Numbered from the stretch's first letter, positions 42,497 through 51,570 are shown. The stretch is 60,406 nucleotides of DNA from Bacillota bacterium (GCA_023422005.1 JAEZSC010000069.1:1-60406), one strand, 5' to 3'. Notes: generated from the letters alone by a model not told the origin. Program-made: numbers and translations.

Positions 42497-43227
42497 CCGA
42501 TCTGGTAGCAGGCGCCTTCCTGTGCAAGCTCCGCGTGCGGGTACGCGCGGCGGGCCTCATCCAGAAGGACGCTCTCATCGATCTCCGGGTGGATGTGAGT
42601 GATCACGACCCGGCCCACGCCGGCGCTGGCAGCCACCTGTGCGGCCAGCTCAGAGCTTAAGTGCGGGGCCTTGTCGCTCCAGCGCGCGCAGCTCAGGCAG
42701 CCGTCAATCAGCAGGAAGTCTGCGCCTCGGGCGAAGTCCTCAAAGCCCGGCGTGGTGTTCAAGTCGCCGGAATACACGAAGCTGGCCCCGTTATGCTCGA
42801 TGCGCACAGCGTTGCACGGCACCAGGTGGCGCGTGGAGAAAAAGCGCAGCGTAACATCCCCCAGCGTCAGCATGTCGCCGCCCTTCACCGTGCGTACGGA
42901 GAAGACGCCGGCGTCGCTGAGCACGCCGGCCACGTCCGCAGGCTCCACGGGCATGTACAGCGGCAGCGGAGCCGCCAGGCGGCCGTCGGCCAGCATGGCC
43001 GGCAGGCCGTAGCGCAGCACCAGCATGTCGGCCATGTGGTCGCTGTGCAGGTGGCTCAGGACGATTGCGCTCAAGTCGTGTATGGCGCAGTGGTACTGCA
43101 GGCGGCTCAGCGTGCCGCTGCCGCAGTCCAGCATCAGGTTCAGCGCGCCGGCTTGCAGCAGATAGCCCGAGCACGCGCCGCCGGCTTTGGGATAGGGGCC
43201 GTATTTGCCCAATACTGTCAATTTCAT
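42493..43227 (-). CDS. MBL-fold metal-dependent hydrolase
   Basis: 244 residues. It has the full zinc motif HLHSDH (residues about 57-62) that its neighbour comEC lacks, plus the later histidine in FFSTRHLVPC and aspartate in YSGDLN, and THIHPE near the end. The fold and YLLQAGALNLMLDCGSGTL place it in the RNase Z-like hydrolases. The ATG at 43227 follows GAGGTG. It is the first gene of the MBL-comEC-holA operon. Whether it makes up for the missing zinc site of ComEC is an open question. A -10 box TATAAT lies at 43264-43259. Confidence 0.9.
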   Translation of the reverse strand: MKLTVLGKYGPYPKAGGACSGYLLQAGALNLMLDCGSGTLSRLQYHCAIHDLSAIVLSHLHSDHMADMLVLRYGLPAMLADGRLAAPLPLYMPVEPADVAGVLSDAGVFSVRTVKGGDMLTLGDVTLRFFSTRHLVPCNAVRIEHNGASFVYSGDLNTTPGFEDFARGADFLLIDGCLSCARWSDKAPHLSSELAAQVAASAGVGRVVITHIHPEIDESVLLDEARRAYPHAELAQEGACYQIG

Positions 43228-43344
43228 GGTGAACACCTCACAATAGAAGGATGATTTCATTATAACATCCGGTGGCCTGGCGAACGATGCCAAACCAGAG
43301 GAAAATTGGAGCTTGTCAGCCTCGCGTTATGCTTATTTTGTACC

Positions 43345-43614
43345 CTAATATTTTTTTAAGCATAAATAACATAAGCATATCCATAAGGTAAAAAATACTA
43401 AGGCAAGTATCCAGGCAATAATTGCAAACATCCAGCCAATGAACCCGGCGCCCCACAATTCTAATGCGGTAGATCCTGCGACTGCACATACGAGAATAAT
43501 AAACCAGCTTAAAATCGATAAAAAACACAAACGTATCATAATAAATACTTTTTTCCCTGTAGCTTCTACCAATCCTCCTAGCATAAAATCTACTAATGAA
43601 ATTAAAAATCCCAT
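43345..43614 (-). CDS. Small membrane protein
   Basis: 89 residues with two to three hydrophobic helices (about 2-15, 22-45 and 55-85) and a short Lys-Lys-Tyr tail. GGAGG lies nine bases ahead of the ATG. The region is AT-rich compared with the flanks. An overlapping longer frame (43316-43666) has no ribosome site and is rejected. No family recognised; it could be a phage-like holin or an immunity-like protein, but nothing supports either. Confidence 0.55.
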   Translation of the reverse strand: MGFLISLVDFMLGGLVEATGKKVFIMIRLCFLSILSWFIILVCAVAGSTALELWGAGFIGWMFAIIAWILALVFFTLWICLCYLCLKKY

Positions 43615-43690
43615 TGATACAATCCTCCATTGTGCCTAACATAAATAGTCCGAAGTCCGAAATCACTCGATTAATTCCGATTGCCGTTAT

Positions 43691-44119
43691 TTATCCATCA
43701 TGAAAAATTTCGAATATCTTCCCATCCATGCTGATTATTTGATCGATGGGAATCACTGTGCCATCGGCCATAACGACAATCCGTTCGTAATCATCCACTT
43801 TTCTAACAGAGTTGACGGCAGTAACATAGGCGCCGCCATCCTTCTTTGCATCCGGCTGAAAGAAGGTGATTTCGATCTCGGGATGCTCTTGAATCCGAGC
43901 TGCTGTGATTTGCAGTCTTTCCCTCAAAGCGTCCTTCCTATATTCATCCAGTTCTATTCTCTCGTCAGTCAGCCTTGCCGTTTCCTTGATGGCGGCATCA
44001 TAGCCGGTCAGAGCGGCGAAGGGGGAAAACTGAGCCGCCCGGTCAATAGCTGCCATACGGGGGCGCGTCGCAGAGACATGATGAGGCAGATTGATGATGT
44101 CGTCATATGCCCCAGTCAT
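43691..44119 (-). CDS. YolD-like protein
   Basis: 142 residues. The start MTGAYDDIINLPHHVS and the RPRMAAIDRAAQFSPFAAL segment match the YolD-like family, often encoded beside Y-family polymerases. The ending EIFHDG is acidic. It overlaps the polymerase gene by four bases (ATGA), so the two are coupled. GC content is lower than in the flanking genes, as is that of its partner. The biochemical role of YolD proteins is unknown; they are usually thought to help or restrain the polymerase in the SOS response. Confidence 0.85.
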   Translation of the reverse strand: MTGAYDDIINLPHHVSATRPRMAAIDRAAQFSPFAALTGYDAAIKETARLTDERIELDEYRKDALRERLQITAARIQEHPEIEITFFQPDAKKDGGAYVTAVNSVRKVDDYERIVVMADGTVIPIDQIISMDGKIFEIFHDG

Positions 44120-45639
44120 GCCTTGTGCCCTCCAATCTGCTTGTTCCGGTCTACGGTGGTAGCGCCTTCCTCCAGATTCATACCCTTTAGAATAGCGTTC
44201 TTGCCATATTTCTTCTTTATCTGAAGCAGTGCTTTCTGCATCCTGTTCTCCCGTGCAAGCGCGGCTTCTTCCTCCTCTTTTTTCGCCTGTACAGCCGTGT
44301 AATCCGTGAACAGATCCAGCTGCTCAAAACTGTCTGCCTTTTGAACGGTCGCCTCATCAACAACATGATTCGCTGTGATGTTGACTCTTCTGATCAGGAG
44401 GTTTTTATCAACGATACGCTCAAACAGCTCTGTGACGGCTTCCAGAATCATCCTTGTTGAGGAGGTCTGCCTGCCTAGATTTATCGAGCCATGCGCAGAT
44501 TTGGGAACGTCGCTTCCGTACTGGTCAGTGACGATTGCTCCATGGTAGGATTTCTTTATCTTCGGGTTTGTCAGGTTTTCAATATCATATCCGACCGTCA
44601 AAACGAGCTGGTCGGTAACAAGCCTTTTTTCTACCAGATCGAGTACCAGCAGATCTGTCATTTCCCGTACAACCAGCTGCGCTTTGTCAAAGGTATAGGC
44701 GCTATGCAGCACCTGCCCCGACCCTATGCTGTTTGCGCTTGGCCTATACGCTTTTATATCGGCAATCGTGCATGGCTCCCAACCCCATGCATGGTCTATC
44801 AACAACTCGGCATTGATACCGAACAGCTTGTACAGCAACTCCTCGTTGTGATAATCGGTAGATTTACCGAGCGAGCACCTTGCAACATCTCCCATCGTAA
44901 AGAGGCCATGCTCCTCCAGCTTCTTGGCATATCCTTTGCCAACGCGCCAAAAGTCTGTTAGCGGCCTATGTGACCACAACGAGCGGCGATAGCTCATTTC
45001 GTCCAGCTCGGCAATCCTCATGCCGTTGCTGTCAGCCGGAATGTGCTTTGCTTGGATATCCATAGCCACTTTGCTAAGGTACAGGTTTGTTCCAATTCCC
45101 GCTGTTGCCGTTATGCCGACTGTATTGAGTACATCCAGTATCATTTCTGTGGCAAGCTCACGGGCTGAAAGATTGTAGGTGTTCAGGTAATTGGTGGCAT
45201 CAATGAACACCTCATCGATGGAATAGACATGGATATCTTCGGGCGCGATGTACTTCAAGTAGATGTTGTAGATCCGCGTGCTGCACTCTATATAAAGCGC
45301 CATTCTCGGCAGAGCAACAATGTAGTCCAGCGAGAGATTTGGTGAGGATTTCAACTCAACATCGTTGAAGGACGTGCCGGAAAAGGCTTCGCCCGGCGCT
45401 TTGCGTAGCCGTGCCGCATTTGCTTCCTTGACTTTTTGCACGACTTCAAACAGCCTCGCCCTACCGGGAATACCGTATGCTTTGAGGGAGGGCGAGACGG
45501 CGAGACAGATGGTTTTTTCGGTACGGCTTGCATCAGCGACAACCAAGTTGGTGGTCAGCGGATCAAGCCCTCTTGCTATACATTCGACCGAAGCATAGAA
45601 AGACTTTAAGTCGATTGCAATATAGGCTCTATTCTTCAT
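44116..45639 (-). CDS. Y-family DNA polymerase, UvrX/ImpB-like
   Basis: 507 residues. It is a translesion polymerase. The catalytic core has IDLKSFYASVEC with the first metal-binding aspartate, YSIDEVFID with the Asp-Glu pair, and a C-terminal little-finger domain. A beta-clamp binding motif QLDLF lies near residue 437, within FEQLDLFTDY. It is longer at the end than DinB and belongs to the UvrX group, common on plasmids, phages and integrative elements. With YolD it forms a lower-GC module inserted between conserved genes. No integrase or att site was seen. Confidence 0.9.
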   Translation of the reverse strand: MKNRAYIAIDLKSFYASVECIARGLDPLTTNLVVADASRTEKTICLAVSPSLKAYGIPGRARLFEVVQKVKEANAARLRKAPGEAFSGTSFNDVELKSSPNLSLDYIVALPRMALYIECSTRIYNIYLKYIAPEDIHVYSIDEVFIDATNYLNTYNLSARELATEMILDVLNTVGITATAGIGTNLYLSKVAMDIQAKHIPADSNGMRIAELDEMSYRRSLWSHRPLTDFWRVGKGYAKKLEEHGLFTMGDVARCSLGKSTDYHNEELLYKLFGINAELLIDHAWGWEPCTIADIKAYRPSANSIGSGQVLHSAYTFDKAQLVVREMTDLLVLDLVEKRLVTDQLVLTVGYDIENLTNPKIKKSYHGAIVTDQYGSDVPKSAHGSINLGRQTSSTRMILEAVTELFERIVDKNLLIRRVNITANHVVDEATVQKADSFEQLDLFTDYTAVQAKKEEEEAALARENRMQKALLQIKKKYGKNAILKGMNLEEGATTVDRNKQIGGHKA

Positions 45640-45670
45640 GCTTATACTTCGGTCACCTCGCTATGCAATT

Positions 45671-46483
45671 TCAACTGCTCGCGCTGCTGTATTGCTTGAC
45701 CGCTAAGTTCCACAGCAGCCGTGTAACCATGAAACACACGATAGGCGCCAGCACGCCCCACACCGACCACAGCGGACTGAGCTTGCCCAGAATGAACAGC
45801 GTCGGAAAGTTGGTCACGACGAAGATTGGCACCACATACACGCCGATGCGCTGCACAATCTTGCTGTAAATGCCCATGGGCATGTTGTTGAAATCCCAGA
45901 AGGAATCCACGAGGCCGGCCAGCGAGCCGGACTTCACGAACCAGAAGGAAAACAAAATCGGGAACAGGAAGATGGAATACCCTACGATGGCCCCGCACAG
46001 CAGATAGCCGGCAAAGCCCAGCAGGCTCAGCACATTTAACGGCAGTGCCAGCCGGCTCCACCCGATGGCCACCATGATGGCCCCGGCAATTACGTCGGTC
46101 AGGAACAGCGCCAGATCGCTGCGGCGCAGCGTGGCCATGAACTGCAGCGACACGGGCTTTACGATGAAGAAATCCAGCGTGCCGTTGCGGATGTGGTCGC
46201 TCAGCGCAAAGTTGTTCATCATGAACAGCCCCGCGTAAAAACCCGTCACGATGACGAAGGTACCCACGAACACCAGCACCTCGTCGGGTGTCAGGCCGTT
46301 GACGCCCACGCCGGCGTTGTAGATCACGATGACATACAGCAGCTTGACCAGCAGATAACCCATCTCCATCAAAAGCCCGGTGACGAAGTTGACCCGGTAT
46401 TCCAACTGGGCGATCAGGCTGTTCTTCATGAATACAAACCAGATGTAGGCGTGCTTGCGGATTTCGGTCAGAATCGTTCTCAT
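45671..46483 (-). CDS. ABC-2 type permease (second subunit)
   Basis: 270 residues with about six membrane segments and no signal peptide. The N-terminus MRTILTEIRKHAYIWFVFMKNSL and the ALSDHIRNGTLDFFIVKPVSLQF loop are typical of the ABC2_membrane_6/DUF990 family. It starts three bases before the stop of the first permease. Together with 46487 and 47293 it forms one ABC-2 exporter. Substrate unknown; related systems export antibiotics or lipids. Confidence 0.85.
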   Translation of the reverse strand: MRTILTEIRKHAYIWFVFMKNSLIAQLEYRVNFVTGLLMEMGYLLVKLLYVIVIYNAGVGVNGLTPDEVLVFVGTFVIVTGFYAGLFMMNNFALSDHIRNGTLDFFIVKPVSLQFMATLRRSDLALFLTDVIAGAIMVAIGWSRLALPLNVLSLLGFAGYLLCGAIVGYSIFLFPILFSFWFVKSGSLAGLVDSFWDFNNMPMGIYSKIVQRIGVYVVPIFVVTNFPTLFILGKLSPLWSVWGVLAPIVCFMVTRLLWNLAVKQYSSASS

Positions 46484-46486
46484 GGT

Positions 46487-47296
46487 TCAGCCTCCCGCCG
46501 CCACATAGCGCTTAAGCCCCGTACGCCAGGTGAGCATCGCCAGGCCGGACAGCACCGCCACCCACAGAGCCATTGCAGCGCAGCCCAGCAGCACGTCGAA
46601 ACCCACGATGCGCCCGCACAGCACGTCCACAGGGAAGTTGACCGTGTAGCGGAAGGGCAGCCAATTGAGTATAGCCACGATCCGCGGGCCGAACACGTCC
46701 AAAGGGAAAATACCGCCGCTGAAGGCGATGAATACGATGCGCACCGCCTCAAAGAGAAAGCCGACCTCCGACAGCCAGAAGGCCATCATGCCCACCAGGA
46801 AGAAGATGACGTAGTTGAGCAGGAAGGCCAGCAGCAGCACCAACGTGAACCACAGCAGGCCCAGCGGTGTCACGATGGCGCCCAGCGCGGTGTTGAGGGC
46901 CAGAATAGCCGCCACCATGACCAAATAGATCAACCCACCCTGTGCCAGCTTGCCGCCAAGGAAGTTGACCGCGCGGAAGAAAAAGTAACCGATGGGTCTC
47001 ACAAGGAACTTGTCCAACCCGCCCAGCTTGATGTCGTCGTTGATCTCATACTCGAAACCGGTGCGCAGCAGCCGCTGCACGATGTTTGCTATAACGGTGT
47101 ACACAAGCATCTGGGCGTAGGTGTAGCCGAACATGGAGTCACTGCCGCTGCCGCTGTAGATGGCGCTCCACATGAAGTACTGTATGAACATCGGAAACAA
47201 GGCGCTTACCATTCCCAGCAGGAAATCGGCGCGGTATTCCATGGCGTTCTGTATGCCCAGTGCCCCGGCTTTGGCGTATTTGGCCAGCGCGTTCAC
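46487..47296 (-). CDS. ABC-2 type permease (first subunit)
   Basis: 269 residues with about six membrane segments. The start is a GTG at 47296 that shares GTGA with the ATPase stop; it follows GCAAGGAGG-like bases inside that gene. The NALAKYAKAGALGIQNAMEY N-terminus and DDIKLGGLDKFLVRPIGYFF loop fit the same family as the second permease. The two permeases are diverged paralogues and should form the heterodimeric channel. Confidence 0.85.
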   Translation of the reverse strand: MNALAKYAKAGALGIQNAMEYRADFLLGMVSALFPMFIQYFMWSAIYSGSGSDSMFGYTYAQMLVYTVIANIVQRLLRTGFEYEINDDIKLGGLDKFLVRPIGYFFFRAVNFLGGKLAQGGLIYLVMVAAILALNTALGAIVTPLGLLWFTLVLLLAFLLNYVIFFLVGMMAFWLSEVGFLFEAVRIVFIAFSGGIFPLDVFGPRIVAILNWLPFRYTVNFPVDVLCGRIVGFDVLLGCAAMALWVAVLSGLAMLTWRTGLKRYVAAGG

Positions 47297-48276
47297 GGCG
47301 CAACCTCCTTGCGGTAGAGCACGGCGATGCCCTCCTCCAGCGGAATGTCCTCGATGTTGAAATCCACGACCGGCAGGCTGCTCAGCAGTGCGGCGCACAC
47401 GGCTTTGATGTCGGACCGGTCAGCTTCCAGCACGGCGTTGGCCCCGTCATATTCCTTGACTTGCCCCAGCCGCTCCAGATCGGCGCGCTCCACGGTGTGC
47501 TCCAGTTGCACCTTGATGCGCTTTTTGCCGCTGAACACGTCACCCACGCGGGCGAGCTCGCCATCATACACGATTCGCCCCTCGTTGATGAGCACACAGC
47601 GGCGGCACAGGTCCTCAATGTCGTTCATGTAGTGGCTGGTCAGCAGCACCGTGGTGTGGTTCTGGGTGTTGTAGTATTTTAAAAACTCCCGGATTCGCCG
47701 CTGGCTCAGGATGTCCAGCCCGATCGTGGGCTCGTCCAGAAACATGACCCGGGGCCGGTGCAGCAACGCCGCAATGAGCTCCATCTTCATGCGCTCGCCC
47801 AGTGACAGGCGGCGCACCTGCACACCCAGCAGCTCACGCACCTCCAGCAGCTCTGTGAGCTCATCCAGCGACGAACGATATGCGCGCTCGTCCAGCTCGT
47901 AGATTGCACGGTTGAGCGCGAAGCTCTCCACCGCCGGCAGATCCCACCACAGCTGGCTCTTCTGCCCCATGACGATGGCGATCTGCTTTTTGAAATCCTT
48001 GCGGCGCTCCCAGGGCGTGAAGCCCAGCACACTGGCTTGCCCCGCCGTGGGGAACAGTATGCCCGCGAGCATCTTGAGCGTGGTGGTCTTGCCGGCGCCG
48101 TTGGGGCCCAGAAAGCCGGTCATCTCGCCTTCCTCTATGGCGAAGCTGATGCCGCGCACGGCCTCCTTGACCAGCTTTTCCCGGTGTACAAGGTTGCGCA
48201 GCGAGTGGCGCAGGCCCGCTTCTTTCTTATAATAGGAGAAGGACCGGCTCAGACCGTCGACCTCTATGACTTTCAT
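47293..48276 (-). CDS. ABC-2 transporter ATP-binding protein
   Basis: 327 residues. Walker A is GPNGAGKTTTLKML, signature LSLGERMKMELIAAL, Walker B RVMFLDEPTIGLD and the switch histidine in LLTSHYMND. A C-terminal extension of about 80 residues (VQLEHTVERADLERL) is common in exporters of the YbhF/DrrA type. GGGAGG precedes the ATG at 48276; the long upstream frame crosses the divergent promoter and is not used. It heads the three-gene operon. Confidence 0.92.
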   Translation of the reverse strand: MKVIEVDGLSRSFSYYKKEAGLRHSLRNLVHREKLVKEAVRGISFAIEEGEMTGFLGPNGAGKTTTLKMLAGILFPTAGQASVLGFTPWERRKDFKKQIAIVMGQKSQLWWDLPAVESFALNRAIYELDERAYRSSLDELTELLEVRELLGVQVRRLSLGERMKMELIAALLHRPRVMFLDEPTIGLDILSQRRIREFLKYYNTQNHTTVLLTSHYMNDIEDLCRRCVLINEGRIVYDGELARVGDVFSGKKRIKVQLEHTVERADLERLGQVKEYDGANAVLEADRSDIKAVCAALLSSLPVVDFNIEDIPLEEGIAVLYRKEVAP

Positions 48277-48378
48277 GGAGCCTCCCGCGACATTAAAATA
48301 TATAATATGCGCAAATAAGGATAGCATCGAGCAAACGCTTTGGCAAGCATCACCCGCCGTTGGGTGTACGTTTCCCGG

Positions 48379-48407
48379 TTGACCCGTGCCCGCAGCCTTG
48401 CTATACT
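48379..48407 (+). promoter_or_regulatory. Promoter of the URO-D family gene
   Basis: TTGACC (48379-48384), 17-base spacer, TATACT (48402-48407). Confidence 0.8.
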
Positions 48408-48445
48408 GCGCTCGAACAGGACTGCCGGGGAAAGGACGTAATGAT

Positions 48446-49567
48446 ATGACATCGAGAGAGCGACTCAACGCGATTCTCCGCAACCAACCCGTGGACAGGC
48501 CCGCGCTGAAGCTATGGGGCTTCCACCCAGGCCAAGAGCTGATCGACGACGCCTACCGGCCCGTTTATGACCTGGCCGCCGAGGTTTCGGACTACATGTG
48601 CGGATGCGCCTCACCGGCGGACATCCGCCTGGGTACAGCCGCAGGCTGTATTGCAGAAACTACGCATACGCCGGGACCTGACGCGCAATGGGAGGACATC
48701 ACGACCGTCTGGCATACGCCGGCCGGCGATCTGAAGGGAGTCTATCGCGCCAGCACAACAGGCTTGCCCGGTTATGATCTTGAGCATCCGGTGAAAACGG
48801 CGCAGGACTTGGAAGCCCTGCTGTCGGTGCCCTATACGCCCTATCCCTTTACGCTTGCCTCCTACGATGCTCTGGATGAAAAGATCGCCGACAGGGGCAT
48901 CTGTGTATATAATATCGGCAACGCCATGTACACGCTCCAGTCTGTGATTGGTCCGGAGAACTTCGCGCTTATGAGCATCGAATGCAGAGAGCTCGTCCAC
49001 CATGCCATCGCAGAGTACGCCCAGAGGATTCGCCTGGAAGTTGAAAGGGTGTTCGACGCGGGCCTAAAGCCCGTGTTTGGCTGGGTCGGCCCTGAGGTGT
49101 GCATACCGCCGCTGATGTCCCCCAGGGATTTTGAAGACTTCGTGATGCGCTATGACAAGCCGCTGTGTGACTACATCCATGAGCGCGGCGGCCATGTATG
49201 GGTCCATTGCCACAACCACGTCGCCAATTTTATTGAGCGGTTCATCCATATGGGCGTGGATGTGCTCAACCCCATCGAACCGCCGCCCATGGGCGATGTG
49301 CAACTGGCCCAGGCGGTGGAGCGCTTTGGCCACCGCATCGGCTTAGAGGGCAACATCGAGACCCACGACCTGTGGACGGCGGACAAAACGCGCATCGAGG
49401 AACTTGTGGCGGCGGCGGTGCAAGAAGGCGGCAAGTCCGGTCGGTTCATCCTGTGCCCGTCGGCCGGCTATATGGAGTTCACCCACCCCACGCAGACCTA
49501 TATCGACAATCTGCTGACGTATCTGCGCTTCGGGCATGAGCAGGTGTGCGCACAGTCGAAACAATGA
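48446..49567 (+). CDS. Uroporphyrinogen decarboxylase-family protein, MtaA-like
   Basis: 373 residues of the URO-D superfamily, which holds both heme-pathway decarboxylases and the zinc methyltransferases MtaA, MtbA and CmuA. MTSRERLNAILRNQPVDRPA is the family start. The zinc region reads HVWVHCHNHV, where methyltransferases have His-x-Cys; here it is His-Cys-His. A cysteine in FILCPSAGYMEF fits the third ligand, and the absence of the URO-D substrate arginines argues against a heme enzyme. It may act with the mtaB product at 4146, but it is 43 kb away and has its own promoter. The ATG at 48446 follows AAAGGA; an ATG at 48441 is out of frame. Confidence 0.85.
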   Translation: MTSRERLNAILRNQPVDRPALKLWGFHPGQELIDDAYRPVYDLAAEVSDYMCGCASPADIRLGTAAGCIAETTHTPGPDAQWEDITTVWHTPAGDLKGVYRASTTGLPGYDLEHPVKTAQDLEALLSVPYTPYPFTLASYDALDEKIADRGICVYNIGNAMYTLQSVIGPENFALMSIECRELVHHAIAEYAQRIRLEVERVFDAGLKPVFGWVGPEVCIPPLMSPRDFEDFVMRYDKPLCDYIHERGGHVWVHCHNHVANFIERFIHMGVDVLNPIEPPPMGDVQLAQAVERFGHRIGLEGNIETHDLWTADKTRIEELVAAAVQEGGKSGRFILCPSAGYMEFTHPTQTYIDNLLTYLRFGHEQVCAQSKQ

Positions 49568-49576
49568 CGAACAAAA

Positions 49577-49614
49577 AAGAGGCTTCCTTCCGGAACTGGA
49601 AGGAAGTCTTTTTT
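49577..49614. terminator. Bidirectional terminator
   Basis: Stem GGCTTCCTTCC with GGAAGGAAGTC, short loop GGAACT-like, A-run on the left and TTTTTT on the right, so it can serve both the URO-D gene and the convergent secreted-protein gene. Confidence 0.9.
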
Positions 49615-49623
49615 GAAAATGAA

Positions 49624-51417
49624 TCAGTAGGGTTTTGCACTTTTGACGGGTGAAAAAGGACCGTAGACCGGAGCCTGCCCAACCATACGATAGGCCCTTA
49701 CCTTATAACTGTAAACTTTGTACCGGATCAGACCAATGTCGACATAGCCTATAACGGAACTGCCAACCTTGGCGATCATCTGATAGGTCCCAGTGCTCGA
49801 ATGATAACGAAAGACTTCGTGTCCGCTGGCCCCGGGCACAGCCGCCCATGACAGCCTGATGCTGGACTTGGATGCCCTGGCGGCAGAGAAACCGGAAGGC
49901 GCGGGCAGAGTGGGTTGAGCGGACACGATCGACGAATAGGCACTGTATACCGCCCGGTCCCCGCTCGTTCGGTATGCCCGGACTTTGTAATAATAGGTGA
50001 CGCCGGTGAGAAGGCCAGTGTTCTGATAACTTCTGGCCGTGGTCGTGGTCAGCTTGGCATATGTGCCGGTTTTTGATAAGGAGCGGTACACTTCATATCC
50101 GGCAGCTCCGCTCACGGCCGGCCATGACAACTTGATGCTATCGTAGGAGGCGGACACGGCATTGACCGAGGGTTGATCAAGCAGCCACGAAATCGTAAGG
50201 CTGTACGCAACGGAAGAATGATTGTACCGGTTCACATTCACATAATAAGTACCCTCAGGCAGGTTCCGGCTCCCACTCCTTACACTTGTGGTGTTCCCAC
50301 TGGATTCCATGTGCAGAACAGGAGACTCCGACCTTTTTCCTGTAACGGTATTATAGGAATACAAATTAATACTCCAGTATTTATCTTTGGAGTCAATCGC
50401 CTTGTGGGTGAACCCCATCGATATCACCCGTGGTGATGATAGGGTCAAACGGTACCAATCGCTGTCGGCACTTCTCATCAAAGAGCCATAACAGGCAGTG
50501 TCCAACTTGATGGCGTTGGCGGTTTGCAGCGAATCGTTGGATTCCTTTTCCCATTGGGAGGACGCGGTGAACGAGGCTGTGACGGTATAAGCAATGCCGG
50601 AGTATAGCCCGCCAACATCGACCATGACGTAATAGGTTCCGGCGGGCAATCCCACGCTGCTGCTGGTTAGGCTCAGGTCGCCGCCTGCAGAATCGATCTG
50701 TGTTAAGAGCATCCTTGCGCCGGAAACAGGGTTATAACGGTAAAGTCCGATTTTCCAGCAAGTACCCGTCAAGTTCACAGCGCCATGCCTGAAGGTGATA
50801 TTCACCTTACCCGCTGAGGAAACAGTGAAACGGTACCAATCGTCGTCGGAGCTTCTCATCAAAGAACCAGAATAGGCTGTATTGACCTTGGCGGTTGTGG
50901 CAGTCTGCAACGAATTGTTGTATTCCTTTTCCCATGTGGAGGCCGCGGTGAACGAAGCAACGATCGTATACGGGATGCTGGAGTGTCGCTCACCGGCATT
51001 GACGAAAAGGTAGTAGGTACCGGATGGCAAGCCCACGCTGCTGCCGGTAATACTCAGGTTGCTGCCAGCTGAATCAATTTCCGTCAACAGCGTCTTTTCA
51101 CCGGACCCTGGATCATACCAGTACAGATCGACTCCCCAAAAGATGCTCGCGGAATTCACAGCGCCATGCTTGAAGGTGATGTTTACTTTCCCCGATGACG
51201 GCAGAGTGAATCGGTACCAGTCGTCATCGGAAGAACTGGACAGGGCTCCGGTTACCTGGGCGTTGACCTTGATGGCAGCAGCGGTGTGCAAAAAGTTATT
51301 TGGTTCTTTTTCCGCCAGGCTTTCAGCAAACGCCGCAGTGGGTGCAAAGGCTGTCACCCCTATCAGCAAGAGAAAAATGAGGCCTGTCAAAACGAGACGC
51401 CGTACCGCTCTACTCAT
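49624..51417 (-). CDS. Secreted protein with three PPC-like repeats and two fibronectin III domains
   Basis: 597 residues. A signal peptide (LVLTGLIFLLLIGVTAF, cleavage near AFA-ES) is followed by three repeats of about 120 residues, each with a KE(P/Y/S)N(N/D)S or KEPNN start, a DDDWYRFT or DSDWYRLT core and a LP(S/A/E)GTYY end; these match bacterial pre-peptidase C-terminal (PPC) domains. Two fibronectin type III-like domains close it (VNAVSASYDSIKLSWPAV, YEVYR; SAARASKSSIRLSW). No catalytic domain is present, so it is probably a surface or extracellular binding protein. No sortase signal was seen. It has its own promoter. Confidence 0.85.
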   Translation of the reverse strand: MSRAVRRLVLTGLIFLLLIGVTAFAPTAAFAESLAEKEPNNFLHTAAAIKVNAQVTGALSSSSDDDWYRFTLPSSGKVNITFKHGAVNSASIFWGVDLYWYDPGSGEKTLLTEIDSAGSNLSITGSSVGLPSGTYYLFVNAGERHSSIPYTIVASFTAASTWEKEYNNSLQTATTAKVNTAYSGSLMRSSDDDWYRFTVSSAGKVNITFRHGAVNLTGTCWKIGLYRYNPVSGARMLLTQIDSAGGDLSLTSSSVGLPAGTYYVMVDVGGLYSGIAYTVTASFTASSQWEKESNDSLQTANAIKLDTACYGSLMRSADSDWYRLTLSSPRVISMGFTHKAIDSKDKYWSINLYSYNTVTGKRSESPVLHMESSGNTTSVRSGSRNLPEGTYYVNVNRYNHSSVAYSLTISWLLDQPSVNAVSASYDSIKLSWPAVSGAAGYEVYRSLSKTGTYAKLTTTTARSYQNTGLLTGVTYYYKVRAYRTSGDRAVYSAYSSIVSAQPTLPAPSGFSAARASKSSIRLSWAAVPGASGHEVFRYHSSTGTYQMIAKVGSSVIGYVDIGLIRYKVYSYKVRAYRMVGQAPVYGPFSPVKSAKPY

Positions 51418-51448
51418 GCGTGCCCCCTGCTATGTACCATTATCTATG

Positions 51449-51476
51449 ATTATAGCGTATCGAAGATGAAACACAA
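51449..51476 (-). promoter_or_regulatory. Promoter of the secreted-protein gene
   Basis: TTGTGT (51476-51471), 16-base spacer, TATAAT (51454-51449). Confidence 0.65.
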
Positions 51477-51570
51477 CCATTGTTTGCCATATTTTGCGTG
51501 GGGGGGAGCATGATCGATTTGTCCGCATCGTGGCAATGAGACAAGAGCGGTACAAGAACCTTGATACCGA

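Noticed and set aside
43316..43666. 116-residue frame overlapping the small membrane protein
   Set aside because: No ribosome site, and the alternative frame has hydrophobic helices and GGAGG.
45671..48276. Bacteriocin or lantibiotic export cluster
   Set aside because: The ABC-2 genes have no precursor peptide, modification enzyme or immunity gene beside them.
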